Shown: in pieces, positions 36,501 through 48,500 of the stretch
Layout: every line of letters starts with the position of its first letter
Numbering within the stretch: the stretch's first letter is position 1
DNA from: Atriophallophorus winterbourni
Taxonomy: Eukaryota; Platyhelminthes; Trematoda; Plagiorchiida; Microphallidae
Direction of reading: 5' to 3'
Assembly: GCA_013407085.1 (NCBI GenBank)
Contig: JACCGJ010000180.1
Location: 30,029-94,028, forward strand
DNA length: 64,000 nucleotides
Position numbers and translations under genes: made by a program
Notes under the pieces: model-generated
What the model was told of the DNA's origin: nothing
Databases searched by the model: none
Seen by the model: only the letters and a program-made list of their open reading frames with translations

Positions 36501-39500
36501 TGCGTTACAGCGCGTGGTACTAATGACTTTATAGACGGCAGAGTTGCACCTGGGCCACCCACCAAGACAAGAAAGGAAGAAAGGGAAATGCTTTCCATCT
36601 ACGACGCATCCGTCGTATCTTGAACATATCGTGGATGGACAGAGTGACTAACGCTGAAGTGCTTTCAAAAGCTGTTCTACAGAGCATGTTCACCCTATTG
36701 CGACAGCGCCGCCTGCGGTGGCTTGGTCATGTCTACAGAATGGAAAATGGTCGTATTCCGAAAGATCTACTCTATGGTGAGTTGCAACTAGGAAGTCGAC
36801 CATTGGCAGACCGCACTTGTGGTACAAAATAATTTTACGATACACTCGTAAGAAATGGAAGCTTGCGCAAGATACAAGAAACGGTAATGCTATAATACAA
36901 TATAAATCATGTCTGTAGCGTCTGCCTAGCTTGACAGCAGAGAGTAAGTGGGCGCTGTGTTTCAAAATTCAATGTTACATACATTCCAATCGTACGGCAG
37001 GCTACGTACTGCATGTGCTTATCAGGTGCAACGTTTCTGATAGGAACGCTGGTGCAATCATTAGAACGACTAATGTGGTGGCGGTGCCTGTTTCTATTCA
37101 GCTCACTCAAAGCTGTTCCATCGCATAATTNNNNNNNNNNNNNNNNNNNNNNNNNNNNNNNNNNNNNNNNNNNNNNNNNNNNNNNNNNNNNNNNNNNNNN
37201 NNNNNNNNNNNNNNNNNNNNNNNNNNNNNNNNNNNNNNNNNNNNNNNNNNNNNNNNNNNNNNNNNNNNNNNNNNNNNNNNNNNNNNNNNNNNNNNNNNNN
37301 NNNNNNNNNNNNNNNNNNNNNNNNNNNNNNNNNNNNNNNNNNNNNNNNNNNNNNNNNNNNNNNNNNNNNNNNNNNNNNNNNNNNNNNNNNNNNNNNNNNN
37401 NNNNNNNNNNNNNNNNNNNNNNNNNNNNNNNNNNNNNNNNNNNNNNNNNNNNNNNNNNNNNNNNNNNNNNNNNNNNNNNNNNNNNNNNNNNNNNNNNNNN
37501 NNNNNNNNNNNNNNNNNNNNNNNNNNNNNNNNNNNNNNNNNNNNNNNNNNNNNNNNNNNNNNNNNNNNNNNNNNNNNNNNNNNNNNNNNNNNNNNNNNNN
37601 NNNNNNNNNNNNNNNNNNNNNNNNNNNNNNNNNNNNNNNNNNNNNNNNNNNNNNNNNNNNNNNNNNNNNNNNNNNNNNNNNNNNNNNNNNNNNNNNNNNN
37701 NNNNNNNNNNNNNNNNNNNNNNNNNNNNNNNNNNNNNNNNNNNNNNNNNNNNNNNNNNNNNNNNNNNNNNNNNNNNNNNNNNNNNNNNNNNNNNNNNNNN
37801 NNNNNNNNNNNNNNNNNNNNNNNNNNNNNNNNNNNNNNNNNNNNNNNNNNNNNNNNNNNNNNNNNNNNNNNNNNNNNNNNNNNNNNNNNNNNNNNNNNNN
37901 NNNNNNNNNNNNNNNNNNNNNNNNNNNNNNNNNNNNNNNNNNNNNNNNNNNNNNNNNNNNNNNNNNNNNNNNNNNNNNNNNNNNNNNNNNNNNNNNNNNN
38001 NNNNNNNNNNNNNNNNNNNNNNNNNNNNNNNNNNNNNNNNNNNNNNNNNNNNNNNNNNNNNNNNNNNNNNNNNNNNNNNNNNNNNNNNNNNNNNNNNNNN
38101 NNNNNNNNNNNNNNNNNNNNNNNNNNNNNNTCAATTTAGCACGATGTTAGCCGCACAGCACAGAAACACCGCTATGACAATATCGAAGGTCACAGCTTTG
38201 ACGGAAGCATTATAGTCTGACCGAACAGACTAAAACAGGCAACTGTTTTGAGACATTTATTCTGACAGTGAAAGGTTGTAGACAAACAGGTTGACGCTAC
38301 GGCAAGCGTTCCATAATAACCCACAATGTCATGCACCAGAAACTCGTTTTCTCATTATTGTACGCGACAAGTCGACTTTTAAGCGTTTCATCGTCAAGCT
38401 CTGCGTCAATCTTCATTAAAAAATAACGGTACACACTTACGAAACCATGATATCAAAATATAAAGAATGAAATATAAACAATATAAAAGTTTCATCCGCC
38501 TCAACACCTTGGGGTGAATTGGTTGAAGGAGCTCCGATATTGGAACGTTCGAGATGGCAATATAATTGATTGATTGAGTAATCGATGAGCAGCGTATTGA
38601 CAAATTGATTACAATAAGAATAATATTGTTTCGTGGATGAACAAAGTGACTAATGCTGAAGTGCTTTCAAAAGATGGTCTACAGAGTATGTTCACCCTAT
38701 TACGACAGCGCCACCTGCGGTGGCTTGGTCATGTCTACAGAATGTAAAATGGTCGTATTCCGAAAGATCTACTTTATGGTGAGTTGCAGACCGCACTTGC
38801 GGTAAGAAGACATTTGTTAAAGAGCTATGAAAGCTCTTGGCATTAACCCGGCGAGTTGAGAAGAACTTGCTCTTGACCGCTCACATCAGAGGCATTGTGT
38901 AAAGCGTCGTCTGCAAGCTTGGGAGAAGCAGATACAGCTCTTGGCTGCTGAACGCATATCACGCCGCCGGCGTACAACTGACGGCCTACAACCGAGTTCT
39001 GACTATCATTGCAAGCGCTATGGGAGAGATTGTTCCTCCCGAATCGGACTGTTTAGTCATTTGAAAAGCTGTAGAACATAAAAATCCATGCGATTGTGAT
39101 GTACATCCATGATCGACATCGACCGAAGGATGCCAACAACAATATTGTTTTAAATAATTTCACGATTCACTCGTAAGAAATCGAAGCTTGCGCAAGATAC
39201 AAGAAACGGTAATGCTATAATGCAATATAAATCATGTCTGTAGAGTCTTACTCTCGCTAGACAGGAGATTGATAAGCGGGGATTGCAGAGGAGCTGTCAT
39301 TCGTCTCGATGGAACTCTCAATGTTGGGTACCGCAAGCTGACTGGAAAGACCAAAGATGATGTATACCAAGCGCGTGCGTACCCATCCTATAATGCTGAC
39401 TATACGGCAGTGCAACCTGTGCACCCAGCCCAAAGACACGAACGGAAGTGAATGCTTTCCATCACGAGCATCCGCGTATCTTGAAACATATCGGGATGGA

Positions 39501-42500
39501 AAGAGGGGGACTAAACGCTGAGAGGCTTTCAAATGCTGGTCTACAGAGCATGTTCACCCTATTACGTAGCGCAGCCTGCGGTGGCTTTAGTCATGTCTAT
39601 AGAATGGAAAGAATGGGAGTAGCCGAAACGACCCTACAAAGATCTACTCTATGATGAGTTGCAATTTGGTAGTCGACCATTGGGCAGACCGCACTTGCGG
39701 TAGGAAGACATTTGTTAAAGAGCTATGAAAGCTCTTGGCATTAACCCGGCGAGTTGGGAAGAACTTGCTCTTGACCGCTCACATCAGAGGCATTGTGTAA
39801 AGCGTCGTCTGCAAGCTTGGGAGAAGCAGATACAGCTCTTGGCTGCTGAACGCACATCACGCCGCCGGCGTACAACTGACGCCCTACAACCGAGTTCTGA
39901 CTATCCTTGCAAGCGCTATGGGAGAGATTGTTCCTCCCGAATCGGACTGTTTAGTCATTCGAAAAGCTGTAGAACCTGAAAATTCATGCGATTGTGATGT
40001 ACATCCACGATCGACATCGACAGAAGGTGGCCAACCACAATATTGTTTCAAAATAATTTCATGATACACTCGTAAGAAATCGAAGTTTGCGCGAGAAACG
40101 GTAATGCTATAATGCAATATAAATCATGTCTGTAGCGTCTACCTAGCTTGACAGCAGAGAGTAAGTGGGCGCGGTGTGTCAAAATTCAGTGTTACATACA
40201 TTCCAATCGTACGGCAGGCTACGTACTGCATGTGCTTATCAGGTGCAACGTTTCTGATAGGAACGCTGGTGCAATCATTAGAACGCCTGTTTCTATTCAG
40301 CTCACTCAAAGCTGTTCCATCGCATAATTGCGTGCGTGCTAAACAATTTTATTCACATTTTTTGCTGCACTTTTCGTTTACTTTGTTTCCGGTACTTACG
40401 TGGTGGCTGTGACATGGTTTTAATTCTGCGTTGTTTGCATTGCTCACATTGTGTGATTGTTCTTTCAAATGTACTTTTGCGCGTTTTCACGCTAAATGAT
40501 TGTGTTTAACATAAGCAAGTGGTGTTACCAGTGATTGTTGCATAAGCAATTTAGCGATAATCTCAACAAATTTTAAGTTCCTTGGGAAAATGTAGCCACC
40601 TGTTTTTTTCTTTTGTTTGAGGACAAACTTAAACTTGCCCTCCAGAGTAGTGTAGCCCTTGGCTTCTCTGCTCACCTGCCCTCAGATGTCCCCACGTTTT
40701 GAAAACGTTGTTTGAGCATGTCGACATTTTGTGTGCTTCTTTGGATTGCGAATTTTTCACGGAATGTTATATTTCATTTGATAGGAAACGAAATTATTAG
40801 CTCAGAAAATACAATAAGATATTTTAAGTGCCAAATGATTGTCGGAAATAATACCAAACTGGCTGTGAATTAATGGTGAAGTAAGAAAATTTCAAATCAC
40901 AACCGCCACTCTCTTCGTTTACATACCTAACTGTTTTTGAGGATCGCTTTGTTCGTTCTACGTTTCATTTTTGTGGTAGAAGAAGAAAATAGCTTAAAGC
41001 AATCTGATATTACACTGTATATTGTTGCCATTTATTCGTCTGTATATCCTCGTACGTATTTTTTAACCCACTCCAGAACTTATCTCAGTTGGTGCGGTTT
41101 GAAATGAACTCAAAATATTTGTAGACAGGGACTCCATTTGAAAAAAATATTTAAATCATGCAATAGCTGCTCATTAATAATCGATAAATATCCATGTATT
41201 TATCTAAAGAATATTTGGAGTCCATTTTTCATACGTCAACGACTAAACCTAGCGTAATATAATCGTTTAACAACCGTATTTAGACCCTAAAATTCAAAGT
41301 TCATTCTTCAGAAACAGGTTCACTTAATGAATTTTATTCGAACGTTGAAGTATTAATGATGGTGAAAAGCCAAAATTCAGCAGTGGTAAGTGACTGCTGA
41401 TGAGGTGAGCAGCATATCTTCGATTGAAACTCATATCGTTGTTTCGTTTATGTTTACACTACTCATATTTTGTGAGTAGATGGTTTTGAAACAATTTTGT
41501 TGTCGTTCACATGAACTCAGTAAATTTTCAAATTAATCAAGTGTCGCGATTGTACTTTTTTACTGTCACGTTTAGTGATTTAAGCAAACAAAATTTCACT
41601 CAATTCCTGTCAAATAGCAAATCCCGTATTGTTGTGATTTAATTTGTTCGCATATATTTCTCAATCGATTCTGTGGTTCTTTTCTAGGTGACTACTTTGA
41701 ATGGAGTGGCTTATCGCTACCGCCAACTGGATTTGCTGGAATTTGATGCAACTCGAAAATGCATGTCCGTCGTTCTGCAGCCAGTCATCAAAGGTGCTTC
41801 GGAGGAACCTCCGGTACTCATTTTGTGCAAAGGAGCGGAAACTGCTCTTCTACACAAGGTAGACCATGCTTTTTGTTAACATTTCATCGGTGTGAGTGTA
41901 ATTGTGGATTATACATTATTCATTTGTTTATTAATAACATATGCCCACTCAGAAGATGGGCATAATTATAGTTGCTCAGAGAAGGGCTCGTGCTTTCGTT
42001 ATAATACTTACTGTGAACTTGGGTGCTTCCTATAAAATCCATAATTTGGACCTGGTAAGAGGTGTTAGCACTCGATGAGGAATAATTCCTTAGAAATCGT
42101 TTCGTTCTCCTCGGTTAGAAAAATCCAAAGATAAATGTCGGCTGTTTTCCACTCTCGTATCATTTGTGTACCTGCGTAAAACATATCGTGCTGAAGCCGC
42201 ATGAATTAATCCCCCTTGTGTTTCTTTCTCTTTTTCCTATTGATCAGTCGACGAGTAACACGAATTTCTACCAAGGTCACTCGATTACCTCGGACTTGTT
42301 AACTGAACAGCTCACCGATTCTGTGGCTCGTGAACGCCTGATGATGTCCAATGACGCGGTCATGAACCAGGTCACTGCGTTTGCTTGCAGCGGTCTCCGC
42401 ACATTGGTCATGGGTGTGAGAATCATTAGTGCGGCCCAGTGGAGAGAATATCGCGTAGAACTGGATGCTGCCCGCGGACGTCTGGATGGTCGAGAGGAAG

Positions 42501-45500
42501 CGATGTCCGCCATTTATTCAAAAATTGAAAACCAATTACTTTTATTCGGATGTACTGGAATTGAGGATATGTTACAAACCGGGGTTCCGGAGACTATCAC
42601 CGCACTGCGAGAAGCAGGAATCCAGGTTTGTGATTCACGCAACCCAAATAAATCTATCCGTTATCGTCAACTGTCCAATCAACATTTTATCATTTTTCAG
42701 GTATGGGTTCTGACCGGGGATAAAGAGGAGACCGCGGTAAATATCAGTTACTCCGCGGGGCACTTTTTCCGTGGTATGCAAGAAGCTCGTTTGACCAAGC
42801 AGACGGATATTTCTACGTGTGCCCGCGAGTTGGATCATTTACTAGAAAGCGTGCGGGATGCGAAGCTCGCAGATGAACACAGTCGTTTTGGCTTGATCGT
42901 GGACGGTCAATCGCTACAATGCGCCTTGGATGTGAGTTCTCATTTTGTTTTATTCCTTTTAGCAATGACGCGCATATTGCTGTCTGTGTTACACACACGT
43001 TTCGACTTTGTCGTTTGGCATTAAATTGAACCACTTTATCATGAATGTCGTGTTATAGCAATCTTTAGCGTCAATGAAATTGGTCGAACAGCCGTGAAGA
43101 CATTTAGACGAAAAGCGGTTGTTAATGACACGTTTGTCACAGGGACTAACTACAGAACCTTTGCAGTGCACCTCTAGATGCTGCCTAACTGATTACAGTT
43201 TTTCCGAGTGACAATTTCAAAGTAGCTTCTTCGTGTTTCTCGTCTCGATTGACCTCTAGACTTCGGTTTCTTTTTGATATCTCTTTTAATCGGTCAGTGT
43301 CCTGAAGGCCATCTGAAAGCACAAGCCTGATACAGGCACAAGAAGTTCTGAAGTGTCGAAAGACGTTCTGCTGTTGATGTCATCTAGAATGATGACAAAA
43401 CGTCCAACAACAACTGCACAGGCTCTGTGAACACCATCTGAACAACATCCTCATCCTGAGCTACGTATATTCTCCTCTATTGCTGAAAAGTGCCGCACAG
43501 CCAGAGACTGGACGTGGGCTAAGATACTGTCAGGTTGCCCAGGCCTAGACAGATATGAGTAAGGAAAAAGAACAGAAAATGGTAGTGTCCTGAAGACATG
43601 CACAGGTGTGCATGTACGGTTAAATTCATGCGTTGATACGCACATTCCCTGTCATAGTGTAAGGAGTGAGGGGGGATTAGGTCAGGTCTATCGAAACAAA
43701 TCGTTGCCTGTCCTAGCATCAATTACTTTGTTTGCACAGACTTCGATGAAACTGGATGCAGCATTAACCTTTTCACCCAATCGTTTCGCACCCTCTTGTC
43801 GATTGGATCCAAATTCATCCATCTCGGATGTGCAATCGTGCAACACTTGTGTACTGTGCTGCTAACATCGTGCTAAATTGATTGGCCAACTGTAGTGAGC
43901 TGCATGCTGAAACACGCTGGAGTCTCTCTACGATTTCTATTCCCCCCGCTCGTATATGTCTAGGCCTGGGCAACCTGACAGTGTCTTAGCCCACAGGCAG
44001 TCTCTGACTGTGCGGCACTTTGCCTGGATCAGGCTTGTGCTTTCATAACATACCATTCAATTACGTTTCACCCACGAATCCCGTAACACAAGCGAACCCC
44101 AATTTGTCAAACGCGTTTAGAATATATAGAGAGAGATTAAGCGAGATCTCACTATCACAACTCTGCCCTCAACATCTCAGTACCGGTTGTCCTTTTGATC
44201 TCCGTTGCCAATCGATTTGTTTATCAACTGATTCATTTCAAGTCCTCCTCACTATTTTGAGCTTGTGGGAGCGTCCTTCACGGCTGACGTTGTCCATCTC
44301 CGAGGATGTTGATCGCTTGAACCATTTTCATGCGATCGGTGCTTCCTTGTCTTGTCTTGTGCCGGTGCGTGGTGTTCTGTATGCCACCCGAAGGGCTTGT
44401 GATTAGCACCCATCGATAATGCACGTCTCCATCATAGATTCTCAATCAGTTAGTTACGTTCGTACGTCAATGCACACATCCACACATACAGTTGAAGAAA
44501 ATAAATTCGATTCGATTAAATTAACCACACAAAATTTATAAAATGCGATTGATAGACAAGTAGCGCTTGTATGCCACTGTTGGATAAGGCTGGTACGACC
44601 AACCTGTTCAATCACATGTGTCCAAACACATGTTTAATGGGATTAAACCCATAACTATGAAATAATATATTCATTTGCATGCTTTTCCGTCACACACCCC
44701 ACGACCGGTTTCGTGCTGTTTGCACTCATCAGGTAGGGACAGTAGGATCAGGATCCGCATGCGCTTGAAACAGTGGAGGAATGGTAAACAAGGAGCGCTT
44801 GTATGCCACTGTTGGATAAGGCTGGTACGACCAACCTGTTCAATCACATGTGTCCAAACACATGTTTAATGGGGTTAAATCCATAACCGTGAACCAAAAT
44901 ATTCATTTGCATGCATTTCCATCACACACACCCCACGACAAGCGCTACTTGTTTACCATTCCTCCACTGTTTCAAGCGCATGCGGATCCTGATCCTACTT
45001 TCCCTACCTGATGAGTGCAAACAGCACGAAATCGGTCGTGGGGTGTGTGTGATGGAAATGCATGCAAATGAATATTTTGATTGGTAGACATTTTCACGAT
45101 AAAGATTCTGCTTATTCTATGCATACATGGATTTAGTTATTGTCCCTTTTTGGTGATTGTTGGTTCCAAGCCATGTATGTAACCCCATTTCGTGTGCATT
45201 GTGTGAACAGGGTTGGCTAGTTTATCAAAACCGTTGCTTCCGCGTTGGAGCTCCGCTTGGTTTTTTGGTATTTCGTGGTCGTGTGCTTATTGGTCAATAA
45301 AAATATCCAATTAAGCGCGTTTTTGTTTATCGATTGCGTTGTCCAATACCGTGTTCTGAGAATTTCTAGAAGGTAGTGATAGTTGTGCTGGCAGTATAGT
45401 CGGAAGCGCTTGGTCAGACAGATTTAAAACTCGTGAAATCGTCCCACCTCTCCACTTTATTACCAAAAGTATCGTTTTGTCACGTCAAGCGATTTAAGGA

Positions 45501-48500
45501 GCCATTTGTATTAGTCCTCACGGTTCACAGCCTTATCAGCTATATGCGTTTCTCTACTGTAGTGAGATGAACGTGCTCTCACAATCCGTGCTTTTTCCCG
45601 TTATCCCAAACGGTTCAACTGAAGCGTGTTTTCTGCCCGACTCGTCTCAGTTCTACTTGATCACTTGTGCATTTGGTTGTTTACATGCTTACCATTCTTA
45701 CGCCGACTGTATTTCTATCCCCACCAGCTTCCTCTACGAAGTCGGTTTACCCAGCTTTGTCTTGCCGCATCCACAGTCTTATGCTGTCGACTGACTCCGA
45801 TGCAAAAAGCTGGTGTCGTCAGACTCATCAAAGAGAGCCGATCCCCACCTCCAGTGACCGCAGCGATTGGAGACGGTGCAAACGACGTATCAATGATCTT
45901 GGAAGCGCACGTCAGCTTCGGTTTGTTCGGCAAAGAAGGTCGGCAAGCAGCGAGAGCAGCAGACTACGCATTCGGGCGGTTCAAATTCCTCAAACGAGCC
46001 ATTCTATTTCATGGCTACACGTTCTACGTTCGTGTTGCTGTCTTGGTTCTGTATTTCTTCTATAAAAACATTTTATTCACATTTCCACAAATGTTCTACG
46101 GATTCTTGTGTGCATTCTCCGCGCAGACTGTCTATCCTGAAGTATTTTTGATATTTTTCAACCTCACCATGACCGCAGCTCCGATATTTCTCTACGGCAT
46201 CTTTGAAAAACCTGTTCCTGAAGATATCCTCCTGAGTTATCCCAGTCTTTATCGTGGGATTGTAAGGAATCGCACATTATCTTTGCCACATATCGCACTT
46301 TGGCTCGGTCTCTCACTTTGGCATGCAGTTGTGCTGTTTACCGGGACTTACTTCATCGCCAGATACGGACAAGCTGGAGGGGGGACCGATCCAATTAGCA
46401 ATTTCGGTGGTTCTGCCGTTGGGGAGCTCTTCGGATTCGGTAACCTACTTCTGATGACCATATTCATCACCGCGAATTTACGAATATTCCTGTTCAGCTA
46501 CTACATCAATTGGCCTGTGGTGGGCTTTAGCATGCTGGCATTCGTGATGAATTTGGTCATGTTTTTGTTCCTAAACTATTATCTATTCCCCGTGGAAGTT
46601 GCCGCCCAGATGTATGGCACCTGGACAGCGCTTTGGGGTGGTTCTGGACTGGGAACCGGCTGGTTTGCTCTGCTTGTGTTGATCATGCTCTCGTTGCTAC
46701 CGGACATGGTGATTCGTGCCGTGAGTGATCAAGGGTGGCAATGGAGGCTTCACATGCTGGAACAGGAGTACGGTGGTCGCGTGAAGAGTTGGTTAATACC
46801 GAATGATACGGCAGAGGACGGTCTTGGCGAAAATACTGAACCATCAACCGAGACGCTTGATAAAACTACTGCTACCTTGAAGGTGAGTAATACAATTATA
46901 TTTTTATGCACTGCATCTAGCCCACACGTAAATATTATTTTATTTGCATAGTTCTGTCCGATAGTGGTAAACTTTGTTACAGTGCAGCACTTCGTGGAAA
47001 AGTTCAATACCTATTGAACTTCATTATCCTTGGGTCATTTCGCATCTTCTTTTTCCGTTTTTATATCTTGTATTGGCTCAGTACAGTACTTCTGTGCTGT
47101 GCAGATAACCGTGCTAAATTGATTGGTCACGGGTAGTGAGCTGCATGCTGAAACACGCTGGAGTCTCACTACCATCTGTATTCTCTCTTTCTCATATCTG
47201 TCAAGGGCCTTGGCAACCTGACAGTAAAATCGCCCACGTGCAGTCTCTGACTGCGGCACTTTGATGGATCAGGCCTGTGCTTTCATACCATATTGGTTCA
47301 GCAGTAGGCATTTTTTAAACGCCATCGCTGTTCAATTTCGCTTTCTCTGTCTGCCTCTTCATCCACCATTAACATTCAACATTGAGTGTCGTGCAACTTT
47401 GTTGTTAAATATTGTTTTGATCCCCTGTGGTTTTGAAACCAGACGCATTGGAAAGCAGCATGGCTTGATCGTTTCAATCAAGGCGTACCTTGCTAGACTT
47501 CCACCATCAGACCATAGGCAGACCACGTCGTCATTGAATGTGCAGTACCCAGAAAAGATTCTTTGTATCCGCTGTCTGATGAATTAGATGAAATTACTAA
47601 CCTGTCAGAAGAGAGATAGCTATATTTAAATCCCGAAAAATGTACTGAACCAGATCTTACTGTCTCCGCCTGATGACGGCAAACAGCCAGAAACCAGTAG
47701 TGGTGTGTAAGGGATGGGGATGTGAGCACCACAATACATTACTGAACTGCGTGATGAAGTTTTTTACAGTAGTCTAACTTTATCTAGAATTAAATCCACA
47801 GACCTGACTAGAAGGAAATATGCCAAGCCTCTAGGTGTCACCATACCCTTGGATCCATCATCTAAATTCTCTACTTACTAAAGTTCATAGGCTTTCTTTT
47901 TAGGCTCTTCGTCTTCTTTCTCTTGGCGTTGAGTCTGAGCTAATTTCTCACTTTTATTCGTGTGTATATTGGAGGCATTGTGTAAAGCGTCGTCTGCAAG
48001 CTGGGGAGGAGCAGATGCAGCTCTTGGTTGCTGAACGCAGATCACGCCGCCAGCATGCAACTGATGCAATACAACAGAGTTCTGACTTTCGTTGCCAGCG
48101 CTGCGGGAGAGATTGTTCCTCCCGAATCGGACTGTTTAGTCATTCGAAAAGCTGTAAAACATAAACATTCTTGCGATTGTTTTGTACATCCATGGTCGAC
48201 ATTGACCGAAGGAGGCCAACAACAACAACATAATCTCATATTTTGTTCTGTTAACCTGCGCTTTTCCCGGCACTTCTTTCAAGAGACTTTCCGTCGCTCA
48301 AATGTTGTATCAGGATCGCTTCCCACACAAGCTCTGTACTTTATGAAGACATACTTGAAAATTGTTGAACCAACATTTTTCCTCTTGCGATCGACGGGTA
48401 AATATTATCCTCAATGATACTTTCAAACCGCTGCATAGCAATCTCCTTGAAAATCAAGCTTACTCAAAACACATCACACTGCCTTCTAGAACATTTTCAT

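Larger units (their letters stand above)
35228..37130 (+). repeat. Left copy of a ~2-kb duplicated block, ends at the N gap
   Basis: Colinear and nearly identical with 38131-40328. 35231-36260 matches 38131-39140, and 36940-37130 matches 40158-40328. Compared with the right copy, it lacks about 370 bp near 36830 and has different small indels between 36260 and 36620. Contains one and a half RTE-like tails. Confidence 0.85.
38131..40328 (+). repeat. Right copy of the ~2-kb duplicated block, starts at the N gap
   Basis: Begins TCAATTTAGCACGATG exactly after the gap, inside the SINE-like copy that is complete at 35045-35290, and ends at the same sequence (CATCGCATAATT) with which the left block meets the gap. 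It includes two RTE-like tails (38637-39135 and 39490-40035). The part 39240-39640 differs from the left copy by many one-base indels. Confidence 0.85.
27985..41687 (+). other. Flippase intron 3 (13.7 kb) with assembly gap
   Basis: Holds ribozyme repeats, SINE-like copies, RTE LINE tails, a MULE fragment, a possible PHD remnant, a GATA microsatellite and the N gap. Stretches 29255-29870, 31910-33440, 33545-35040 and 40330-41687 contain nothing assignable. Confidence 0.7.
44555..45095. mobile_element. Large foldback ribozyme element
   Basis: The arms 44665-44793 and about 44905-45090 are inverted copies: both carry CATTTGCATGC, the CACACCCC-ACGAC block, GGATCCGCATGCGCTTGAAA and TTTACCATTCCTCCACTG or its reverse. 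Between and before the arms, a module of about 90 bp starting GCGCTTGTATGCCACTGTTG is repeated directly at 44565 and 44795. A hammerhead core sits in each arm, on opposite strands. No coding capacity. Confidence 0.8.
42932..45727 (+). other. Flippase intron 6 (2.8 kb)
   Basis: Two SINE-like copies in opposite orientation, an LTR-like repeat and a large foldback ribozyme element fill most of it. The parts 42932-43480 and 45100-45727 show nothing further. Confidence 0.7.

Noticed and set aside
37013..38215. 400- and 343-codon open frames over the gap
   Set aside because: They consist almost entirely of undetermined bases.
41393..41420. CTGATGAGGTGAGCAGC as a hammerhead core
   Set aside because: No GAAA at the right distance; it is a local imperfect palindrome.
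47570..47600. CTGATGAATTAGATGAAATT as a hammerhead core
   Set aside because: No stem II pairing and no stem I or III partners; chance occurrence.
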